Shown here one piece after another: positions 26,489 through 35,094 of a stretch of 64,000 bases of DNA (position 1 is its first letter; the number at the start of each line of letters is the position of its first letter). The position numbers and the translations under genes were made by a program. This DNA comes from DSOI01 sp041394885 (GTDB lineage: Bacteria > Acidobacteriota > Terriglobia > Bryobacterales > Bryobacteraceae). Location of the stretch: assembly GCA_041394885.1 (NCBI GenBank), contig JAWKHI010000002.1, forward strand, positions 248,001 through 312,000, given 5' to 3'. Below the pieces are notes generated by a model that searched no databases, was not told the origin of the DNA, and was given only the letters and a program-made list of their open reading frames with translations.

Positions 26489-27760
26489 TCAGGAAATCAA
26501 CAGACTTTGGCTGGCCCGGGCGCGCAGCCGGCGCCGGCGATGTTCAATCGCCTCGGCGGGTTCGAGCGCCAGCGCCGCTTCGGTGCATTCGAGCGCCATC
26601 GCGAAGTTGCGCTCGCGATGCTCATAGTATTTCGCCAGCGCCACTAGCGCGCCCGCCTGATGCGGATTCCGCATCGACGCCAATTGCGTCCACAACTCCA
26701 CGGCGGCCGCATGCTCTTGGAATTTGCGCTCGAGATCGGCCAGATCCCACATCGTCCGGTACAGCAGTTGATCGTCGAGATTCCGCCCGATCGCCCGCCG
26801 GAACAGGAGCCGCGCATGCTCGGCCTGCCCTGCCTGCCGCAGCCATCGCCCCATCGCCACGCACTCAGCCGGGTGATGCAGGTCCATGCACGCGGGCGCG
26901 CCGGACTCATCGCGCCGAAACGCCGCCGGCACCACTCCGGTGAGACAGGCGAGCGAAACGATGTCGAGCGCGTTGTGCAGAAACACCGGAGCCAGGCGCG
27001 ACACCCGGCCCGTGCGGACAAAGTCGAAATAGGCCACCGGGATTAACTCTCCGGGGATGTCGTCTTCGCGTTCATGGCCGATGATGCGCGTTTCGAGTTC
27101 GGTGAGCTTGCAGCTTTCCAGGCGCAGCCGCCATAGCCGGCGCGCACCGTAAAGCAGATCGAGATGGGGGATGTTTTGGAACGGCGGAATCGCGCGCGTC
27201 ATCCGATAGCGTGTTTCGAGCAGCGGAAGATCGAAGCACGTTCCGTTGTAGGTGACGAGCACTTCCACGTCCTCGAGCGCGGCGGCAACGGCGGACAACT
27301 GGCTGGCTTCTTCCGCGAAATCCCGCATGAAATACTGGCGCACCGTGAAGCCGCCCGCAGTGATGCGGCCGATGCCGATCAGAAAGGCGCAGGTGCCGGA
27401 TCCTCCGGCGAGTCCGGTTGTCTCGGTATCGAGAAACGCCCACGACTCCGGCGGCGCGGCCTTCACTCGGCCTTCGGTGATCTCTTGCAGGAGATCTGAC
27501 GGAAGCTGCTGAAGCGCGCTCAGCTCCACATTGCCGTGGCGGCGGTGTTGATCCCAATCGTGCGTGGCTTCGTAGTGGCGGCCGTGCGGAGTCTGGACTT
27601 CCTCGCCCGGCACGGTGGATTCGAGCGACGGGGCCGGGGGAGGAGGCGGGCGTAAAGCCACCATACGATCCGCGCTTTGGGCGGCCGCGACCATTCTCTC
27701 TCGCAGAGCCAATATCTGCGCTTCGATATCGAGTGTGCTCATTCGCCTTTTCTTTGCCAT
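26489..27760 (-). CDS. YprB-like RNase H-fold exonuclease domain protein
   Basis: A 423-residue protein. Its central domain has the DEDD exonuclease pattern: FLDTETTG at 109-116 with D111 and E113, TYNGTCFDLP, and a late HNALDIVSL. This matches the YprB ribonuclease H-like family and suggests a 3'-5' exonuclease on DNA or RNA. The C-terminal third, rich in Ala/Leu/Arg, looks like TPR-type helical repeats (about 310-415). The N-terminus is a short coiled region and a Pro-run. An alternative ATG lies at 27742. It is divergent from the histidine kinase gene. Confidence 0.85.
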   Translation of the reverse strand: MAKKRRMSTLDIEAQILALRERMVAAAQSADRMVALRPPPPPAPSLESTVPGEEVQTPHGRHYEATHDWDQHRRHGNVELSALQQLPSDLLQEITEGRVKAAPPESWAFLDTETTGLAGGSGTCAFLIGIGRITAGGFTVRQYFMRDFAEEASQLSAVAAALEDVEVLVTYNGTCFDLPLLETRYRMTRAIPPFQNIPHLDLLYGARRLWRLRLESCKLTELETRIIGHEREDDIPGELIPVAYFDFVRTGRVSRLAPVFLHNALDIVSLACLTGVVPAAFRRDESGAPACMDLHHPAECVAMGRWLRQAGQAEHARLLFRRAIGRNLDDQLLYRTMWDLADLERKFQEHAAAVELWTQLASMRNPHQAGALVALAKYYEHRERNFAMALECTEAALALEPAEAIEHRRRRLRARASQSLLIS

Positions 27761-27813
27761 CTTACAAGCGGTGTACCTCCGCGCGCAAACCGATCCGCAG
27801 TAAACTCATGCCG

Positions 27814-28860
27814 ATGAGTGCTCCGACGCTACGGATCGACGACCGGCCCGCGCGTCTGATTTTCACGCCGGTGCTGGGAGTGGCGATTCCCCTGATCACG
27901 GGTTTGTTCCGCCACCTCCCGATCGAGAGTCCGGCGTATTGGCTCGGGTTCCTCTATACGACATTCGTGTCGTTCGTGATTTGGCACGGGAACCGGTTTC
28001 TGCTGCCGAAGATGGGTTCGCAGCCGGACTGGCTGCATCACCCGAGACGCCGTCTGGCGAGCTTGTTGCTGCTGAGCAGCTTCTACACGGTGCCGGTGTC
28101 GACGCTCCTGCTATGGCTGTGGTATCGGATGACCGCGGCCGAAACGGATTGGAACGTCCTTCGCGCCACCGTCCTCCTCACCCTGATCTCGGTGTTCTTC
28201 ATCGTGCACAGCTATGAAACCGTCTATCTGATCCGCCAGCGGACCTATGACCGTATCGCCTATGAGAAGGTGGAGCGGGCCAAGGCGCAGGCGGAACTGG
28301 CGTCGCTACGCGAGCAGGTGGATCCGCACTTCATGTTCAATTGCCTGAATACGCTGGCCGGTCTCACCGAAGAGGATCCCGAGCGAGCCACCGAATTCAC
28401 CGTCGCGATGGCGAACGTCTACCGCTACATCCTGCGCACACGCGAACAGGATCTGGTGCCGCTGCGCGATGAGATGGACTTTCTGCGCGCCTACTATTCG
28501 CTGCTGCGGCTGCGATTCGACGACGGAGTCCAGTTGGTGACGCCGTCGGAGGCGCCCAGCGGCGTGCTGATACCGCCGGCGGCATTGCAGATGGCGTTAG
28601 AGAACGCGGTGAAGCACAACGAATTTTCAGGGGCTCAGCCGCTGGTGGTGAAAGTAGAGTGGAGCGACGGAGAAGCGGTGGTGACCAACGCGAAGAGTCC
28701 TCGCCCACGTCCGGCCGAGACGGCGGCGCTGGGGCTGCGCAATCTGGATGAACGATACCGGTTGACGATGCAGCGTCCGATTCAGGTGTTGGACGCGGAG
28801 GGCCGCTTCCAGTTGCGGCTGCCGCTGAGCGATTCCAGAGTCGAGGCGGTGAAGCGCTGA
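27814..28860 (+). CDS. LytS/YehU-type sensor histidine kinase
   Basis: About 348 residues with four membrane segments in the first 140. A coiled stretch and a His_kinase domain of the LytS family follow, with the phosphorylated His at about 172 in DPHFMFNCLN. The N box is ALENAVKHNEFSG and the glycine-box region includes LGLRNLDERY. It senses an unknown signal at the membrane and would phosphorylate a LytTR-type regulator, but none is adjacent. ATGs at 27808 and 27814 are both possible. The second lies 7 bases after a TAAACT box. Confidence 0.88.
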   Translation: MSAPTLRIDDRPARLIFTPVLGVAIPLITGLFRHLPIESPAYWLGFLYTTFVSFVIWHGNRFLLPKMGSQPDWLHHPRRRLASLLLLSSFYTVPVSTLLLWLWYRMTAAETDWNVLRATVLLTLISVFFIVHSYETVYLIRQRTYDRIAYEKVERAKAQAELASLREQVDPHFMFNCLNTLAGLTEEDPERATEFTVAMANVYRYILRTREQDLVPLRDEMDFLRAYYSLLRLRFDDGVQLVTPSEAPSGVLIPPAALQMALENAVKHNEFSGAQPLVVKVEWSDGEAVVTNAKSPRPRPAETAALGLRNLDERYRLTMQRPIQVLDAEGRFQLRLPLSDSRVEAVKR

Positions 28861-28937
28861 CTTCGTGGCTAAGGATAGCGTTTCTGGCGGCCGTCTGCGC
28901 CGGTATCCTGCTGTGCTGGATTCCAGACCGCTGGGCT

Positions 28938-30026
28938 GTGGCCGCGCCGCAAGCGCTGTTGTTGGCAACAGGCGCCGCGATGCTGGCCGTCCAGATCGGC
29001 AGGCGAGAGAAGCCGGCTCCGCACGCCATCGCGTGGCTGCTGGCGGGCGCGGTGGCGTGGGGTGTGCTCCAGCAGGTGTTTGCGACCACGTTGTATCGAC
29101 ACGCCACGGAAACATGGACGCTGGCGTGGTTGGCCAATCTCACCGCTTTCTCACTCGCGCGACGCTTGGCTCGTGACGGCGCCGAAGCGTTGCTCGACGC
29201 GCTGCTGGTGTTTGGAGTAGCAGTGGCGGTTGTGGGTACGGTGCAGGCGTTCACATCGCCCGGCAAGGTGTTCGGGTTGTTCGAGAGCGGGTATCGCGAT
29301 CTCGTGATGGGCCCGTTCGTTTACCACAATCAGTACGCGGCGTTCGTGGAATTGCTGCTGCCGGTGGCGCTGGCTCGATCGTTGTTCGACACTCGGCAAA
29401 GGCTGATCTTTGCCTTGGCGGCGGCGTTTCTCTATGCATCTGTGATCGCCAGCGGTTCGCGCGCGGGAGCGCTGCTGGTGACGGCGGAGGTTGTGGCGCT
29501 GGTGGCGATGGCGGGATGGAAAGATCGCCGCGCGGCGTTGGGTCCGCTCGCGCTGGTGGCGGTGGCGATGGCAGTGTCGGTGATGGCGCTGGGTCCGGAC
29601 ACCCTGCAGCGCCGCTTGGGTGCTGGATTTTCGGGAGGGAGGATCGAGTACTGGAAAGCGTCGGCGGCGATGCTGGCCGATCATCCGTTGGCGGGAGTGG
29701 GCCTGGGCAACTGGCCGCTGGCCTATCCGCGGTACGCCACCGCCGACGACGGACTGATCGCCAATCAGGCGCATTCGGAATGGGTGGAGTGGAGTTGCGA
29801 GGGCGGCCTTCCATTCCTTGCGATCCTGCTGGCGATTGCCGCACTGTCGGCAAAGCCTGCCATCGCGTCCCGCTGGGGGTTGGGCATCATCGCGTTCTGG
29901 CTGCATTGCGCGGTGGACTATCCGACGCGGCGGCCGGCGATCGCGGTATTCTTCTTCGCGTTCCTCGGGCTCGTCACTGTGTGGCGGCGCATGGGCCAAA
30001 CGCGCACTGGCGACGAAGTAACATGA
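28938..30026 (+). CDS. Wzy/O-antigen ligase family membrane protein
   Basis: A polytopic membrane protein of at least 362 residues with about ten hydrophobic segments. The Wzy_C signature has a periplasmic loop (GPFVYHNQYAAFVEL), a GSRAGAL segment and a GVGLGNWP motif, as in O-antigen polymerases and ligases. The first standard start is GTG 28938. However, the same frame is open upstream and encodes another membrane segment (LRIAFLAAVCAGILLCW), so the true start may be a CTG at 28857 overlapping the kinase stop. It points to polymer assembly at the cell surface, alongside the beta-helix protein downstream. Confidence 0.8.
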   Translation: MAAPQALLLATGAAMLAVQIGRREKPAPHAIAWLLAGAVAWGVLQQVFATTLYRHATETWTLAWLANLTAFSLARRLARDGAEALLDALLVFGVAVAVVGTVQAFTSPGKVFGLFESGYRDLVMGPFVYHNQYAAFVELLLPVALARSLFDTRQRLIFALAAAFLYASVIASGSRAGALLVTAEVVALVAMAGWKDRRAALGPLALVAVAMAVSVMALGPDTLQRRLGAGFSGGRIEYWKASAAMLADHPLAGVGLGNWPLAYPRYATADDGLIANQAHSEWVEWSCEGGLPFLAILLAIAALSAKPAIASRWGLGIIAFWLHCAVDYPTRRPAIAVFFFAFLGLVTVWRRMGQTRTGDEVT

Positions 30027-30032
30027 TGTTCT

Positions 30033-31967
30033 ATGCCAATCATGCTGCTTTTGATATTCGCGGTGTCTGCTTTCGCACAGAACGCGACGAACGCCGGCCG
30101 CTTCGTGGTGGAGCATCCCACCTTGCTGAATCTCGGTTTTGAGTGGACCATCACGGGCGACGCCAATCGCAACGCGTCCGTGGACGTACAGTTTCGCAAG
30201 GTGGGAGACGCCGCGTGGCGGCCGGCTCTTCCCTTGGTCCGCATCGGCGGCGAGAACATCTACCGCCGCCGCGAGAATCTGGACTACACGGTGCCGGATG
30301 GTTTCGCGGGCAGCATTCTGAACTTACAGGAAGGCACCGAGTATGAATGTCAATTGCGGCTCACTGATCCGGACGGTGTGACGGGCGAGGCGGCCCACAC
30401 CGTGAGGGTGAAGACGCGCAGTGAGCCACAGCCTTACGCCGGCGGGCGCACGCTTCATGTTTATTCGCCCTATCACGAAGGGCCGAAAACGGAGCCGAGC
30501 TTCACCAGCATCCTGCAGGCTTACTATGGCGCTGGGCTCGGTGACTGGAGCGTGGTGTGGGAACGCCGCGCTCAACCGGGCGACACGATTCTGGTGCATG
30601 CGGGCCTGTACAAGCCGGAGCGTCTGAATTACGTGGATCCGATGATGACTCCCTTTGACGGATCGATGTCGCTGGCGCTCAAAGGAACTCCCGAAAAGCC
30701 CATCACCATCAAAGCGGCCGGCGACGGCGAGGTGGTTTTTGACGGCGATGGCAACCACCGGCTGTTCGACGTGATGGCGTCGCGGTATCACATCTTCGAC
30801 GGGCTCACGTTTCGCAACACCGACGTCGCGATCTTCGCGGGGCAGAAAGAGGTGACCGGCGCCGTCGGGCTGACGGTGAAGAACTGCCGGTTCGAAAACG
30901 TCGGCTTCGGAGTATGGACCGAGTACGCGGGATCGAGCGATTTCTACATCGCCGACAACCTCATCCTGGGCCGTGACGATCGGTTCCGGCTGGTGGGTTG
31001 GACGGGTCCGCTGTGGGCGAGCGCGGGTCCGTACGGATCGCATCTGATGACAAGCTACTACGCGATCAAAGTGTACGGACCGGGGCACGTGATCGCGCGC
31101 AATGCGATTGCGTACTTCCATGACGCCATCGGCATTTCGACTTATGGGACGCCGGAGGCGGATCCGGACCGCCGTGCGTCTTCGATCGATATCTATGGGA
31201 ACGACATCCACATGTCGAACGACGACTTTGTGGAGACCGATGGCGGGGTTCACAACGTCCGGGTGTTCAACAACCGGGGCGTGAACGCTGCGCAGGGCGG
31301 CTATAGCTCACAGCCCGTGTTCGGAGGGCCGGTCTACTTCATCCGCAACATCCTCTACCACGTGCCTACCGGAGTAGCGTTCAAGTTTTCCGCCAAGCCC
31401 GCGGGGTTATTCGTGTATCACAACACAATCATCGGCGAGCAGACGGCTCGCGATCCATCGGCGAACATGCACTATCGGAATAACCTGTTCCTCGGCCGCG
31501 GCACGCAGGGACGGGGTGTGATGACGTGGGCCAACGCCACCGACACTTACAGCACCGATTACAATGGCTACCGTCCGAATCCGGGTGTGGCGACGCAGTA
31601 TTCCTGGCTTGGCCCCAAGAAGGGCCAGCGCTTGTACGAGCCTGCGAGGGAAGACTGGCAGACATTCCCGACCCTGGCAGCCTTTCGCGCCGCAACCGGA
31701 CAGGAGGCGCACGGGGTGGAGGTGGACTTCGACATTTTCGAAAAGATGACGCCGCCGGACCCGGCCAAGCGCCATGCCGTCTATCACGCAATGGATCTGG
31801 ACTTCCGGCTGAAGCCGGGGAGCAAGGCGGTGGATGCGGGCGTCGCGATTCCGACGGTGAACGATGGGTACGTGGGCCGGGCGCCGGATCTCGGCGCGCT
31901 CGAAGTGGGCGCGCCGGAGACTCGCTACGGTCCGCGCTGGCTCACCTGGCAGCCCTTCTACCGTTAG
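30033..31967 (+). CDS. Secreted right-handed parallel beta-helix protein
   Basis: A 644-residue exported protein. After a short signal peptide (MLLLIFAVSAFAQ) comes a fibronectin-like beta domain (about 30-130). A long stretch of beta-helix coils follows (about 140-500), with repeated patterns such as HIFDGLTFRNTDVAIF, LTVKNCRFENVGFGVW and IDIYGNDIHMSNDDF. This is the fold of pectate lyases and other polysaccharide-active enzymes, but no catalytic set could be fixed. It starts 6 bases after the Wzy-like gene, with a TAACAT box 8 bases before the ATG. It probably binds or cuts a surface or plant polysaccharide. Confidence 0.8.
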   Translation: MPIMLLLIFAVSAFAQNATNAGRFVVEHPTLLNLGFEWTITGDANRNASVDVQFRKVGDAAWRPALPLVRIGGENIYRRRENLDYTVPDGFAGSILNLQEGTEYECQLRLTDPDGVTGEAAHTVRVKTRSEPQPYAGGRTLHVYSPYHEGPKTEPSFTSILQAYYGAGLGDWSVVWERRAQPGDTILVHAGLYKPERLNYVDPMMTPFDGSMSLALKGTPEKPITIKAAGDGEVVFDGDGNHRLFDVMASRYHIFDGLTFRNTDVAIFAGQKEVTGAVGLTVKNCRFENVGFGVWTEYAGSSDFYIADNLILGRDDRFRLVGWTGPLWASAGPYGSHLMTSYYAIKVYGPGHVIARNAIAYFHDAIGISTYGTPEADPDRRASSIDIYGNDIHMSNDDFVETDGGVHNVRVFNNRGVNAAQGGYSSQPVFGGPVYFIRNILYHVPTGVAFKFSAKPAGLFVYHNTIIGEQTARDPSANMHYRNNLFLGRGTQGRGVMTWANATDTYSTDYNGYRPNPGVATQYSWLGPKKGQRLYEPAREDWQTFPTLAAFRAATGQEAHGVEVDFDIFEKMTPPDPAKRHAVYHAMDLDFRLKPGSKAVDAGVAIPTVNDGYVGRAPDLGALEVGAPETRYGPRWLTWQPFYR

Positions 31968-31968
31968 A

Positions 31969-32076
31969 TCAACGGCGCGTGCGGCGCAGCCAAACGAATG
32001 CGAGACCAACCCCGAGGAGGCTCAGCGTCGCGGGTTCCGGGACGTCCGCGGTCTGCGGGAGAGCCAGGCCGCTGGG
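31969..32076 (-). pseudogene. Orphan PEP-CTERM sorting tail (gene remnant)
   Basis: Between an in-frame TGA at 32077-32079 and the stop at 31969-31971, the minus strand encodes only 35 residues. They form a textbook PEP-CTERM tail: DVPEPATLSLLG, a hydrophobic segment GVGLAFVWL, and a basic end RRTRR. This signal normally ends a secreted protein and is cut by an exosortase. Here no start codon or folded domain precedes it, so it is most likely the 3' remnant of a degraded or frameshifted gene. No exosortase gene is visible in the window. Confidence 0.7.
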
Positions 32077-32184
32077 TCAAGATTAGGGCGCCGGAATGGT
32101 GCCAATGCTACCGCGGTCTCGGACCGCCAAGTGGAGGTAGCAGTCCTCCGAAGGGTTTCCTTGATGGCCGTTCCGGCGAAGCCG

Positions 32185-32190
32185 TATCCT
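32185..32190 (+). promoter_or_regulatory. -10-like box (TATCCT) of the ZnuD-like receptor
   Basis: TATCCT 10 bases before the ATG at 32201. The same hexamer lies 11 bases before the gene at 51115. Confidence 0.35.
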
Positions 32191-32200
32191 GAAATTGAGT

Positions 32201-34375
32201 ATGCTGCGATTGATCCGGATCTCCCTGGTGTTGGGTGCGACCGTTGCTTTTGTCCATGCACAAGGAGGCGGAAGCATCAAGGGTACGGTCACCCTGGCGG
32301 CTACTGGAGAAACGCTCCATCACGCAACGATCACCGTCAGCCGGACGGGAAAGGTGGTGGAGACCGGCGAGGATGGAGCGTACGAAGTGACGGGTCTAGC
32401 CGCGGGAACCTATTCCGTTCTCGTCCATCTGCAATCTTTGAGCGACGAGACGAAACTGGTGACGGTTGTGGAAGGCCAGGCGGCGACGGCCGATTTCGCG
32501 CTGCGTTTGTCGCCGATGCGCGTGGCCATGACGGTGACCGCATCGGAAAAGGAACAGTCGACGTTCGAAGCGTTCCAGTCCGTGACGACGATGGAGTCCA
32601 TCGACCTCGCCCTGAAAGCCAAGCCGTCGCTTGGCGAACTGCTGGAGAATCAGCCCGGCGTGGCGAAGCGGAGCTTCGGACCGGGTTCGTCGCGGCCGGT
32701 GATCCGAGGGTTTGACGGAGACCGGGTGCTGGTGATGCAAGATGGCTTGCCCACGAGCGCGCTGTCGTCCCAATCCGGCGATCACGGCGAATCGCTGGAC
32801 CCGTCGGGCCTGGATCGCGTGGAGGTGTTGAAGGGGCCCGCCACGCTGCTCTACGGCAGCAATGCGATCGGCGGCGTGGTCAACGCGGTGACCGGCCATC
32901 ATCTTGCGCACGATCACCCGCATCAGGGCACGCGCGGCTACATGACCGGGTTCGGGGGAAGCAACAACGGCGCGGCGGGCGGCGCGGCGGGATTTGACGT
33001 CGGACTGGGGAACTGGCTGCTGTGGGGGGCTGGCAGCGGACAGCGAACCGGCGACTACAATTCGGCGGAGGGGCGGGTATTGAATTCCCGCACCCGGCTC
33101 TCCAACAGCTCCGGCGGCCTCGCCTGGTATGGCAAACACACATTTTTCGACAGCGGCTATCGCTATGAAGAGGGCAAGTATGGCGTGCCGTTTGCCGGGT
33201 CTTTCGAAGGAGGAGACGAAGACATCAGCCTCTCATTTCGGCGTCACAACCTGCGATTCGGCACTGGATGGAAGGACCTGGACTTCGCACTGCCGAGCTT
33301 CCGGCTTTCAGTAAACTACGCCGATTGGGAACACAAAGAACTCGAGGGAGACACGGTGGGTACATTGTTCCGGAACAAGGGGCTCACCTACCGCGGCGCG
33401 TTTCAGCAGCGCGAGACCGGGCGGCTGACAGGCAGCTTCGGTTTCCAGGGTTCGCATCGCGACTATGCGATCACAGGCGCCGAGGCGCTCTCTCCGCCGG
33501 TCAAGCAGGACAATATCGCCGCTTTCGGACTCGAGGAATTGTCGTTCGAGTACTTCCGCTTGCAGATGGGTGGCCGGGTCGACAACACGCGATATCATCC
33601 GGCCGGATTGCTGGCCAGATCGTTCACCGGCGTCTCCGGCGCCGTGGGAATCTATGTTCCTACCTGGAAAAATGGCGCGTTCGTTTCTAACTTCACGTCT
33701 TCCTACCGGGCGCCGGCGCTGGAAGAACTCTATAACAACGGGCCGCACGTGGGCACGTTGACGTTCGAGATCGGCAATTCAGGTCTGCGCCGGGAACGTA
33801 GCAATGGATTCGACGTTGCGGTGCGGCACGCCGGGAAAAACGTACGGGGTGAGTTCAACTGGTTCTACTATGACATTGGCAACTTCGTGTATCTGGCGCC
33901 CACCGGAGCGATTGAGGATGGTCTGCCCGAGGCCCACTATTCGCAGGCCGACAGCCGCTTCACCGGCTCCGAGGCGGGGCTCGAGTTTCGTTTGCATGAT
34001 GCCTTCTGGCTGAATCTGGGCGCTGACTATGTAAACGCGAGGCTGAAGAGCGGCAGTCCGCTACCTCGCATCCCCCCGTTGCGCGGAAAGATCGGGTTCG
34101 ACTTTCGCAAGGGTGGATTCAGCGTGCGGCCCGAGGTCCGGATGGCGAAGGATCAGGACCTTGTTTTCGCAACCGAAACCCGCACCGCCGGGTACACGGT
34201 TTTCAATATGAATGCTTCCTACACCATCGCGCGGCAGCACACGGCACATGTATTCGGGGTGGATGCGTTCAACCTTGGCGACCGGCTCTACCGGAACCAC
34301 CTTTCCTTCATCAAGGACAGGGCTCCGGAAATCGGGCGCGGCATCCGTTTCACGTATACGGTGCGGTTCTTCTAG
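32201..34375 (+). CDS. ZnuD-like TonB-dependent receptor, probable metal uptake
   Basis: A 724-residue outer-membrane receptor: signal peptide, a carboxypeptidase-like beta domain (about 22-108), a plug with VIRGFDGDRVLVMQDG and VEVLKGPATLLYGSNAIGG, and a 22-strand-type barrel ending in Phe-Phe. A His-rich loop (HHLAHDHPHQ, about 233-242) sits just after the plug motif, and the barrel end carries YRNHLSFIKDRAPEIGRG, both features of the ZnuD zinc receptor family. Zinc or another metal is the likely ligand (inference). It is shorter than the Oar-type proteins here and belongs to a different subfamily. TTG 32195 is an alternative start. Confidence 0.85.
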   Translation: MLRLIRISLVLGATVAFVHAQGGGSIKGTVTLAATGETLHHATITVSRTGKVVETGEDGAYEVTGLAAGTYSVLVHLQSLSDETKLVTVVEGQAATADFALRLSPMRVAMTVTASEKEQSTFEAFQSVTTMESIDLALKAKPSLGELLENQPGVAKRSFGPGSSRPVIRGFDGDRVLVMQDGLPTSALSSQSGDHGESLDPSGLDRVEVLKGPATLLYGSNAIGGVVNAVTGHHLAHDHPHQGTRGYMTGFGGSNNGAAGGAAGFDVGLGNWLLWGAGSGQRTGDYNSAEGRVLNSRTRLSNSSGGLAWYGKHTFFDSGYRYEEGKYGVPFAGSFEGGDEDISLSFRRHNLRFGTGWKDLDFALPSFRLSVNYADWEHKELEGDTVGTLFRNKGLTYRGAFQQRETGRLTGSFGFQGSHRDYAITGAEALSPPVKQDNIAAFGLEELSFEYFRLQMGGRVDNTRYHPAGLLARSFTGVSGAVGIYVPTWKNGAFVSNFTSSYRAPALEELYNNGPHVGTLTFEIGNSGLRRERSNGFDVAVRHAGKNVRGEFNWFYYDIGNFVYLAPTGAIEDGLPEAHYSQADSRFTGSEAGLEFRLHDAFWLNLGADYVNARLKSGSPLPRIPPLRGKIGFDFRKGGFSVRPEVRMAKDQDLVFATETRTAGYTVFNMNASYTIARQHTAHVFGVDAFNLGDRLYRNHLSFIKDRAPEIGRGIRFTYTVRFF

Positions 34376-34405
34376 TCTCTGAAGAAAATGCAAGGAGTGT
34401 TTGAC

Positions 34406-34470
34406 GCTCCGGAACCGGACGGCGCGGATGCAACGGTATCCGCGCTGTGCTCGGCATCCGGTTCCGGAGC
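34406..34470 (+). repeat. Nested perfect inverted repeats, possible structured RNA or terminator
   Basis: Perfect 14-base arms GCTCCGGAACCGGA (34406-34419) and TCCGGTTCCGGAGC (34457-34470) enclose a second perfect hairpin, GCGCGGAT (34422-34429) with ATCCGCGC (34438-34445). It begins 30 bases after the receptor stop. No T-run follows. The other 200-odd bases of this gap show no gene. Confidence 0.6.
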
Positions 34471-34643
34471 GGTTGGACGTGTTGACGGGGAGGTCTCGCT
34501 AACCATGAACGCGTCCAGGTTACTTACGAGATTACGAGGACGCGAGTGCGAAAGGAACCCCGTGCGGAGGGTATGGAGAGCCCCCTCGACAGGCTATGTA
34601 GAATTGAGCATTTTTCCCACGGTGCAGGCCGGATACATCGCTG

Positions 34644-34649
34644 TAGACT
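34644..34649 (+). promoter_or_regulatory. -10-like box (TAGACT) of the EamA gene
   Basis: TAGACT 10 bases before the ATG at 34660, with no clear -35 box. This fits the short-leader pattern of the window. Confidence 0.3.
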
Positions 34650-34659
34650 GACAAGAGAA

Positions 34660-35082
34660 ATGACATGGGTTCCGTTTGCGCTCCTGTCGGCGGTCTTCGC
34701 CGCGCTCACAGCCATACTCGGCAAGAAGGGAGTCGAGAACATCGATTCCAATCTCGCGGTAGCCATACGTACCAGCATCGTGGTGGTGTTCGCGTGGGGC
34801 ATTGTCGCGGCAGGGTCAAAAGCGATGGCGCTGCGCTCGATCCCGGTTTCGTCGTGGGTTTTTCTAGCCCTGTCCGGCCTGGCCACCGGCCTATCGTGGC
34901 TGTTCTACTTTCGGGCTCTGCAAATCGGGCCGGCCAGCCGTGTGGCGCCGGTGGATAAGCTCTCGGTGGCGATCACGATCGTGCTTGCCTTCGCGCTGCT
35001 GGGCGAACGTCCCTCAATGGGAAGCGTGCTGGGCGGGCTGCTTATCGCCGCTGGTGTACTGGTGGCGGCGCTGGTACGGTAG
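34660..35082 (+). CDS. Half-size EamA/DMT family transporter
   Basis: A 140-residue membrane protein made almost wholly of hydrophobic segments (about five), with the motifs of a single EamA repeat, including SWLFYFRALQIGPASRVAPVDKLSV and the end GSVLGGLLIAAGVLVAAL. Full DMT transporters have two such repeats; half-size members work as dimers. The substrate is unknown. The start at 34660 begins directly at the first membrane segment. The gene is convergent with the large propeller/PHP gene. Confidence 0.85.
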   Translation: MTWVPFALLSAVFAALTAILGKKGVENIDSNLAVAIRTSIVVVFAWGIVAAGSKAMALRSIPVSSWVFLALSGLATGLSWLFYFRALQIGPASRVAPVDKLSVAITIVLAFALLGERPSMGSVLGGLLIAAGVLVAALVR

Positions 35083-35094
35083 GCCCCCTTCGCG

